Part shown: positions 52,212-57,313 of the stretch, in pieces | How positions within the stretch are numbered: the first letter of the stretch is position 1 | How the letters are laid out: each line of letters begins with the position of its first letter | From: Brasilonema sp. CT11 | GTDB taxonomy: Bacteria > Cyanobacteriota > Cyanobacteriia > Cyanobacteriales > Nostocaceae | DNA length: 57,313 nt | Reading direction: 5' to 3' | Assembly (NCBI RefSeq): GCF_017982655.1 | Contig: NZ_JABXYX010000043.1 | Location: forward strand, 1 to 57,313 | The notes under the pieces: generated by a model | What the model saw: only the letters and a program-made list of their open reading frames with translations | What the model was told of the DNA's origin: nothing | Database searches by the model: none | Made by a program: the position numbers and the translations under genes

Positions 52212-52679
52212 ATGCCTAAAACAGTTGCCGACATCATGAGCCGTGATCCAATCGTCGTCCAACTAGAAACTCCTCTACAGGAAGCGATTAAAATCCTGGC
52301 AGAACGACGCATTAGTGGACTACCAGTTGTGAACGACGCTGGGAAGTTAGTCGGTATTATCTCAGAAACGGACTTAATGTGGCAACAAACTGGTGTAACC
52401 CCTCCGGCTTACATTATGTTTCTTGATAGCGTTATTTATTTGGAAAATCCTGGAGATTACGAACGTGACTTGCACAAAGCACTTGGGCAAACTGTTGGCG
52501 AAGTCATGAGCAAAAACCCGATCACTATTGCTCCTGACAAAACAGTCACAGAAGCTGCTAAAGTTATGCACGATCGCAACGTCCACCGCCTACCAGTACT
52601 TGACAGCGAGAGCCAAGTTATTGGTATCCTCACTCGTGGTGACATCATTCGAGCAATGGCAGCGAGTCAAGATCACTGA
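52212..52679 (+). CDS. Two-CBS-domain protein
   Basis: 155 residues, nothing but a CBS pair (about 7-60 and 93-148): VADIMSRDPIVVQLETPLQE, RRISGLPVVNDAGKLVGIIS ETDL, then VGEVMSKNPITIAPDKTVTE and RNVHRLPVLDSESQVIGILT RGDI. Such modules bind adenosine nucleotides and tune partner enzymes or transporters. A loop of about 30 residues between the two (TPPAYIMFLDSVIYLENPGD) is typical of the cyanobacterial and plastid CBSX type; plant CBSX proteins regulate thioredoxins. Partner unknown. It is followed by an STRR array and then nblB. Confidence 0.88.
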   Translation: MPKTVADIMSRDPIVVQLETPLQEAIKILAERRISGLPVVNDAGKLVGIISETDLMWQQTGVTPPAYIMFLDSVIYLENPGDYERDLHKALGQTVGEVMSKNPITIAPDKTVTEAAKVMHDRNVHRLPVLDSESQVIGILTRGDIIRAMAASQDH

Positions 52680-52765
52680 ATAGTGAACGCTTAACAGGGA
52701 ACGCTTAACAGTTATCGAGCAGTTGATAACTGAATAACTGATAACTGATAACTGATAACTATTTT
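52680..52765. repeat. STRR heptamer arrays
   Basis: GAACGCTTAACAGG-type units followed by TAACTGA heptamers (about five, at 52722-52760), just before the nblB start. Confidence 0.75.
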
Positions 52766-52797
52766 TTGAAAACATTTTTGAAAATTAGGATAATTAA

Positions 52798-53463
52798 ATG
52801 AGTATTACTCCTGAATCTGTCAAGCAACTGCTGGAATCTCAAGATTTAGGCGATCGCTTGCGAGCAGTTAACCAAATTCGTCAATTAGAGCCAAAGCTAG
52901 GTTTTGAGTTGGTTCAAAATGCTGTAAATGATAGCAATTCCCGTGTGCGGTACTCAGCTGTGAGTCAGTTGGATACGCTGGGTAAACAAGATTTAGATTT
53001 ATCTCTAAACATATTGCGCGATCGCTTGCTCAATGATCCCGAAGCTGATGTTCAAGCAGCCGCAGCAGATTGTTTGGGTGCTCTTGGGCTGCGTGAGGCT
53101 TTTGACGATTTACAACAACTCTACCAAACCAGCAACGAGTGGATTGTACAATTCAGCATCATCGCTACACTCGGAGAGTTGAACGATCCAAGAAGTTTTG
53201 AGTTGCTAAAAACGGCACTTTCTTCAGAAAATGATTTAGTCAAAACTGCAGCCATTAGTTCTTTTGGCGAATTGGGAGACTTGCAGGCTATTCCCTTGTT
53301 GGCTCCCTATGCAACAGATCCAGATTGGCAAGTGCGTTATAGGCTGGTACAAGCCTTAAGTCGTTTAGGCGGTACAGATGCAAAATCCATATTGGAAACT
53401 TTGGCGAATGATGAGGTAGAAGCTGTTGCAACTGAAGCCAAAAAATCTTTACCCGAAGCTTGA
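52798..53463 (+). CDS. nblB: HEAT-repeat phycobilisome-degradation protein NblB-like
   Basis: 221 residues made of about six HEAT/PBS-lyase repeats (RLRAVNQIRQLEPKLGFELV, NSRVRYSAVSQLDTLGKQDL, DVQAAAADCLGALGLREAFD, WIVQFSIIATLGELNDPRSF, LVKTAAISSFGELGDLQAIP, WQVRYRLVQALSRLGGTDAK). Length and sequence fit NblB homologues, which are related to phycocyanobilin lyases and are needed for bilin detachment and phycobilisome breakdown. The next gene in the same direction, 600 bases on, is nblA, which supports the call. A lyase-type or other HEAT protein remains possible. Confidence 0.75.
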   Translation: MSITPESVKQLLESQDLGDRLRAVNQIRQLEPKLGFELVQNAVNDSNSRVRYSAVSQLDTLGKQDLDLSLNILRDRLLNDPEADVQAAAADCLGALGLREAFDDLQQLYQTSNEWIVQFSIIATLGELNDPRSFELLKTALSSENDLVKTAAISSFGELGDLQAIPLLAPYATDPDWQVRYRLVQALSRLGGTDAKSILETLANDEVEAVATEAKKSLPEA

Positions 53464-54050
53464 AGCATCTGGCTTTAGCATGACTCAGTGAACCGTATTG
53501 CTGCATACCACTAAAAATTTGTTCATACTGAGCTTTTTTCCTGTTTACAGTTTGATACATATACTTATAGCCTCTTAAGTTTCTAACTCAGGAGGCTAAT
53601 TATCTTATTTTGTGTAATTGACATCTTGCACTCAATGAGGTAGAGCGAATATAATTCATTCTTACCTACCTGAAATACCCTAAAAGAACAGGGTTTGTGG
53701 GACAAGAGCGCAATAACTTTTGTCTATACCAGTGTAGTTATGTAACAATTTCTACATTTTGAAACAGCCCGAATCTCAAACTAGGGAAAACTAAGGGAGT
53801 TTCTGCAAAAAAAAAGGGTTAAAAAACCCATATTTTCCCGGAATCTGCCTCAACAAACTTGGGATCTATATCAGTTGGCTTAACCAACAAGGTCTCACAA
53901 CCGAAAATTTACCCATTAGGGTATGGGCAATTTGTCAAACTATTGTTATCGTTCGTAATACGGAGGTAAAAATATTTTGGACAAATAAAAATTTAGCTAG
54001 ATACCCTATTAGTTCAGCCGACGGCTATATCACCTTTACTTTTTCTTTTT
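53464..54050. promoter_or_regulatory. Long upstream region of nblA
   Basis: About 590 bases. GGGTTAAAAAACCC with flanking A- and T-runs at about 53816-53830 may be a weak terminator or hairpin. A purine-rich GGAGG at 53960 has no start codon within reach. I found no convincing GTA-N8-TAC NtcA site, although nblA is NtcA/NblR-controlled elsewhere. Long nblA leaders are known in heterocystous strains. Confidence 0.4.
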
Positions 54051-54061
54051 AGGAGTTCATC

Positions 54062-54262
54062 ATGAATCAACCCATCGAACTGAGCCTCGAACAGCAATTT
54101 AACATTCGCTCATTCGCCACTCAAGTGCAGCATATGAGCCATGACCAAGCTAAAGACTTTTTAGTCAAGCTCTATGAGCAGATGGTACTTCGGGAAGCGA
54201 CTTATAAACAGCTTCTTAAGCACCAATGGGGAATAGACGAGGGATCGACCTGGGCAGCATAG
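54062..54262 (+). CDS. nblA: Phycobilisome degradation adaptor NblA
   Basis: 66 residues, the usual size. Starts MNQPIELSLEQQFNIRSFAT, then QVQHMSHDQAKDFLVKLYEQ, MVLREATYKQLLKHQWGIDE and a short tail GSTWAA. The helix pair with L.LEQQF.IRSF...V..MS...A..FLV.LYEQM..RE..Y...LK..WG is diagnostic of NblA (Ycf18). NblA dimers bind phycocyanin and bring Clp protease (ClpC) to the antenna under nitrogen or sulfur starvation. The ATG at 54062 is preceded by AGGAG with six bases spacing. Close neighbour of nblB. Confidence 0.95.
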   Translation: MNQPIELSLEQQFNIRSFATQVQHMSHDQAKDFLVKLYEQMVLREATYKQLLKHQWGIDEGSTWAA

Positions 54263-54720
54263 AATAGTAGCGCCGCCATAGTAGGCGACCTCCTTCTCTT
54301 GCTAAGTTCCAAGGAGGAAATGAGCTGGGGATGCCGGGGCGTCAACTTAGAGGATCAACTACGATTAGAGATTTTACCAACGATCATTGATCTTTTGCAA
54401 GTGAGTTTCACTTTATGACGTATATCGTTTGGCTTAACATTGGGCCACACTCGCTTTATGCATCTACGACACTCCGCTGCTACGAAATTGCAGGTTTGGA
54501 GGAGAAATGCAATTGCACGTGTTTTCCATCAACTAGCGTTTAACTCGTCTAGCTCATGTAAACTCCAGTCATTAGTTTACTCTAAATTCCATTATTCATC
54601 CTCTTTGTATTTATATTTCTTATAACTTAGTTCATGATTGTATACATATCTTGTTAAAAAAACTTTACAAAAGGATGGAAGGATGGTGTAGAAATCACAC
54701 GGGTGAGCAGTGTATTCCTT
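54263..54720. other. Downstream region of nblA with a CCTCCTT/AAGGAGG stem
   Basis: CCTCCTT (54289-54295) pairs with AAGGAGG (54311-54317) across a 15-base loop. A 32-codon frame begins only two bases after AAGGAGG (ATG 54320: MSWGCRGVNLEDQLRLEILP, TIIDLLQVSFTL) and reads as protein-like. Too short a spacer for efficient initiation, so I leave it uncalled. The rest holds nothing recognisable. Confidence 0.4.
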
Positions 54721-56481
54721 TCAGCCGAAAAAGTCAAATGAGGAATCTGTATCCATTGCTTGTATCTTTGCCAAAATATGGGGTTTGATCTTTTCATACT
54801 CAGTTTTAAGTAAAGTTTTACTAAATTGTGGTTCGGCAGAAGAAACCAGCTTGTTGCTCATCGTTACCCAGTGATGTAACCACAGGCGTTGTGTAGAAGC
54901 AATACTTGAGAATAATACATCAACACAACGATTTGGTGTCTCGCGAGTAAAGAACAGTATCGGGTAGTAACCTGTTTGTCTGAGTAGGCGAGTGATTTTT
55001 TGCCCGAAAGTTGTTTTGAGATCAATGTAGTATGTTAGCCATTTTGCACCATGCATAGTGTTGTAGATGAGGGTAATCCATAGCAGCATGGGGTGAGGAG
55101 AAGTTATAAAAAGAAATTGATTATAGCGCTTACAAACCAAACGTTTTTGAATTTCCAAATGCGGTAGCATCACCCACAAGGCGGGTAGTACCTTACCATT
55201 CAAACCCAGAGGACTAGGAAAGACGATATCGGCGATCGGTTTATTCGAGGGCCAACAAGCTTGCTGTACAATTTCCTGTATCAATCCAGATGATAGCGTC
55301 ACTGCTTGGCTGTTGTCGTCATACTGAGTTGAATTCAAAGATAGTAGGTGGGATGACGATGAGGAAGGAGCAAAAAAGCGAGGAAAGGATATTTTTTCGG
55401 ACTCCCACACTCCCACACTCCCTGACTCTGTGAGTCTGTGAGTCTGTGTTCTTCCCCCATTTCTAAATGCTATTTCTGAACGCAACTTGGTATCAACATC
55501 TGTTTTGATTAAGACACAGACAGTTGGAGCTTGATCGTGATTTGGCAAAGTTTCACTTGCGCGATCGCCCCAAAGGGACGGCTGCAGAGGAGCATCGCCC
55601 TGTTCTAAAGATCGCAGAACCTGAAGAATTTCGTTTATACTTTGGGGACGTGAGCTTGGTGTCTTGGCTAAACAACTCATAACCAAATTTTTCACACTCT
55701 GTGGTAGCTCTAGATTGGGTGCAACTTCAGCTAATGATCGTGGTTGTTGATAGTGGTGTACTTTGTACCATGCTCCAAAAGAGTTGGTTGATGCGACTAG
55801 GGGAATTTTGCTTGTAAGCATCTCAAACATCATGACTCCCAAACTATAAATGTCAGCACGGTTATCTAATTCCTGACCATCTATCTGTTCGGGAGAAGAA
55901 TAAGCAATAGTGCCTAAATAGTAGTCAGTATAGCTGGTATCGGCATGTAGTAACTTGGCAATACCAAAATCTAGAACTTTGACTAATTCGCCGAAACTAT
56001 GGTCTTGAATGACCACTATATTACTGGGCTTAATATCGCGGTGAATAATTGGGCATATTTTGCCTTCTACAAAGATACCATTATGAGCGCACTGTAATCC
56101 CAAGCAAATTTGACGCACCAAATTCAAAAATCTTGGTAAAGAGAGTGGTTGGTGGCGGATGATATTGCTCAGGCTGCTTCCTTGCAAGTATTCCATAACA
56201 TAGAACGGAGTATTATTCTCGTCTACGCCATAGTCCATGACTCGGACAATGTGGATGCTTTTTTGTCCAAGAATGGCACAGGTTTTTGCCTCTTGCTCAA
56301 AGCGTTCTTGCACTCGCAGATTTTGATTTTGGGTGGATAGAGCCAGAAACTTCACAGCAACAGGTACGCCACCCAACAAAATGTCCTTAGCACGATAGAC
56401 TCTACCCATTGCTCCAGTACCAATTATTTCCTGGAGTTCGTAGCGTTTGCCGAGTAAACGACCAATGTTGGGATCTGACAT
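54721..56481 (-). CDS. Hanks-type Ser/Thr protein kinase with unknown C-terminal domain
   Basis: 586 residues. Residues 1-290 are a complete eukaryotic-like kinase: G-loop GTGAMGRVYRAKD (21-33), ATP Lys44 (VAVKFL), catalytic HRDIKPSN with Asp149, DFG at 171, and activation segment with GTIAYSSPEQ, DIYSLGVMMFEML. No membrane helix follows, so it is probably soluble. Residues about 330-586 have no recognised motif. Around residues 345-360 the DNA (55402-55447) is an STRR-like tandem repeat (CTCCCACA, TCTGTGAG) that keeps the frame, evidence that a repeat array slipped into a coding linker. The substrates are unknown. It is divergent from a truncated CHAT-type gene. Confidence 0.9.
   Translation of the reverse strand: MSDPNIGRLLGKRYELQEIIGTGAMGRVYRAKDILLGGVPVAVKFLALSTQNQNLRVQERFEQEAKTCAILGQKSIHIVRVMDYGVDENNTPFYVMEYLQGSSLSNIIRHQPLSLPRFLNLVRQICLGLQCAHNGIFVEGKICPIIHRDIKPSNIVVIQDHSFGELVKVLDFGIAKLLHADTSYTDYYLGTIAYSSPEQIDGQELDNRADIYSLGVMMFEMLTSKIPLVASTNSFGAWYKVHHYQQPRSLAEVAPNLELPQSVKNLVMSCLAKTPSSRPQSINEILQVLRSLEQGDAPLQPSLWGDRASETLPNHDQAPTVCVLIKTDVDTKLRSEIAFRNGGRTQTHRLTESGSVGVWESEKISFPRFFAPSSSSSHLLSLNSTQYDDNSQAVTLSSGLIQEIVQQACWPSNKPIADIVFPSPLGLNGKVLPALWVMLPHLEIQKRLVCKRYNQFLFITSPHPMLLWITLIYNTMHGAKWLTYYIDLKTTFGQKITRLLRQTGYYPILFFTRETPNRCVDVLFSSIASTQRLWLHHWVTMSNKLVSSAEPQFSKTLLKTEYEKIKPHILAKIQAMDTDSSFDFFG
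55402..55447. repeat. STRR-like tandem repeats inside the kinase gene
   Basis: ACTCCCACACTCCCACACTC followed by CTCTGTGAGTCTGTGAGTCT GTG. The frame of the kinase is preserved across it. Confidence 0.7.
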
Positions 56482-56790
56482 AAATCGATTCCAATGTTTA
56501 ATAGTAGAAAACCCTACTTTGCTGACAGTTTGTAAGTTAATAAAGACAAAATTACTAGTGTTTTCACTAGTAATTTAAGTATAAAATGATTAAACTATAT
56601 TAAATTATACTCAAAAAACACCAAAAAATCTACGTTATATGTGTAATAAATAGTGCTAACCAGCAGTGAACTTAAGTAGAGAGAATTTCCAACAGCCTTG
56701 CCCTGGAGATGATACAGCTATACGGAAACGCAAACAGCGAATGTGTAGTCTATAACTAAATATTCTTTTTTGTGTTAAAAGTGTCACACC
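56482..56790. other. Divergent promoter region of the kinase and the CHAT-type gene
   Basis: About 310 AT-rich bases. ACTAGTGTTTTCACTAGT at about 56550-56567 is a small inverted repeat. Nothing else was recognised. Confidence 0.4.
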
Positions 56791-57204
56791 ATGCCAGTCA
56801 TCACGATTCGGGAAGAAGAGAAAACCGACACCGGCTTTGAGGTAACTCTGAGATTTGAAGGTGAAGAATATTCACTTACAATCACTAACCCATTCACTTC
56901 TAAAGAAGAAAGAGAACTGGAGTGGTATTTTGAAGAGTGGTTGGAGTTTCCCTTTAGCGACACGATCATAGCCGAGAGGGCAGCCGCCAGTATTAAAAAG
57001 TATGGGGAAAATTTCTTTAACCAAGTTTTTAGAGATAGAGATGCTTATAGTCAATATCAGCGGCTACGCAAAGGGCAAAATCCGCTACAGATAGAAATTG
57101 TCGGGAAAACTCCGGACTTTCAAGCACTGCACTGGGAAGCTTTGTGGGAACCTGGCTATCCGCGACCATTGGCGGTAGACTGTGTGGACGAAAATCAGGT
57201 TTGA
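56791..57204 (+). pseudogene. N-terminal part of a CHAT-type protein, cut by an IS fragment
   Basis: The 137 codons up to TGA 57204 begin MPVITIREEEKTDTGFEVTL and continue with GEEYSLTITNPF, ELEWYFEEWLEFPFSD, then KTPDFQALHWEALWEPGYPR and PLAVDCV. This is the lead-in found before the caspase-like CHAT domain in many cyanobacterial proteins (LHWEAL..P..PRPLAVD C). The similarity stops at about 57184, exactly where a transposase reading frame takes over, and the protein stops seven codons later. The His and Cys catalytic residues of the CHAT domain are missing. It was probably a complete CHAT protein before the insertion. The product as it stands would be an inactive stub. Confidence 0.7.
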
Positions 57205-57313
57205 ACTTTCGGCAAAACCATCAAAACAAGAAAAGAAAGAATTAAGGATATCTGGGTTTGTTCCGGTTGCTGCGAGGTGGGTAATTGAACGGTCAAATGC
57301 TTGGATGGAAAGA
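57185..57313 (+). mobile_element. IS5-family transposase C-terminal fragment (runs off the window)
   Basis: In the frame 57185-57313: WTKIRFELSAKPSKQEKKEL, RISGFVPVAARWVIERSNAW, MER. RWVIERSNAWMER is the conserved block around the catalytic Glu of IS5-type DDE transposases. There is no upstream transposase start, so the element is 5'-truncated and fused into the CHAT-type gene. The 3' end lies beyond the window. Confidence 0.7.

Noticed and set aside
53464-54050. NtcA site upstream of nblA
   Set aside because: TGTAGTTATGTAACA near 53744 only loosely resembles GTA-N8-TAC; not strong enough to report.
54440-54625. 61-codon frame after nblA
   Set aside because: Ser-rich low-information sequence without ribosome site.

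Overview
The window is chromosomal DNA from a filamentous, probably Nostocales-type cyanobacterium (Scytonema/Tolypothrix/Nostoc-like; genus not provable here). The case rests on carboxysome genes (ccmK2-K1-L-M-N-O), the CO2-uptake NDH-1MS genes ndhF3-ndhD3-cupA, the phycobilisome-degradation genes nblB and nblA, a CcmN encapsulation peptide, PEP-CTERM proteins, many pentapeptide-repeat proteins, frequent GCGATCGC (HIP1) octamers and heptameric short tandem repeats (STRR).

Layout. 1-5.4 kb: edge of an IS630-type transposase, a duplicated Gly/Ala-rich protein, a PsiE-family membrane protein and a large GH15/phosphorylase-kinase-like protein. 5.4-6.8 kb: repeat-rich non-coding DNA. 6.9-10.5 kb: mgtE with a possible ribosome-site-sequestering leader, two fused gene remnants, a membrane pentapeptide protein, a small hypothetical gene with its own terminator, and an antitoxin whose RelE-like toxin partner carries a stop codon. 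10.5-22.4 kb: a carbon-concentrating superlocus. ndhF3-ndhD3-cupA run leftward and ccmK2-K1-L-M-N-O run rightward from a shared 0.6 kb intergenic region, and a LysR-type regulator follows. CcmM carries an internal GTG start with its own ribosome site for the short form, plus the Cys and His residues of an active carbonic anhydrase.

22.6-28.5 kb: a MuiA-family protein, an Orn/Lys/Arg decarboxylase-fold enzyme, a proline-rich protein, YchF and a 2-oxoglutarate oxygenase. 28.5-34.5 kb: two paralogous ATP-grasp proteins resembling MysC of mycosporine biosynthesis flank a visibly GC-rich, enterobacterial-type ilvD; a scrap of a third ATP-grasp copy lies beyond. The cyanobacterial-type ilvD is present 15 kb away as a wreck (46.4-47.2 kb), which suggests xenologous replacement.

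34.5-46.4 kb: an SLH/OprB-type porin, two tandem PEP-CTERM paralogues (the second lacks its signal peptide and anchor), a DAO-type oxidoreductase, a subtilase followed by a standalone propeptide-like protein, a membrane protein, an isolated Fur-box-like palindrome, a secreted protein, and a TTG-initiated protein with PPGG repeats and a PEP-CTERM-like tail. 47.3-57.3 kb: three pentapeptide proteins, TenA, an M42 peptidase, a CBS protein, nblB and nblA, a Ser/Thr kinase, and the N-terminal part of a CHAT-type protein cut by an IS5-type transposase fragment. No tRNA, rRNA or CRISPR array was recognised. All identifications come from reading translations and motifs; no database search was run.
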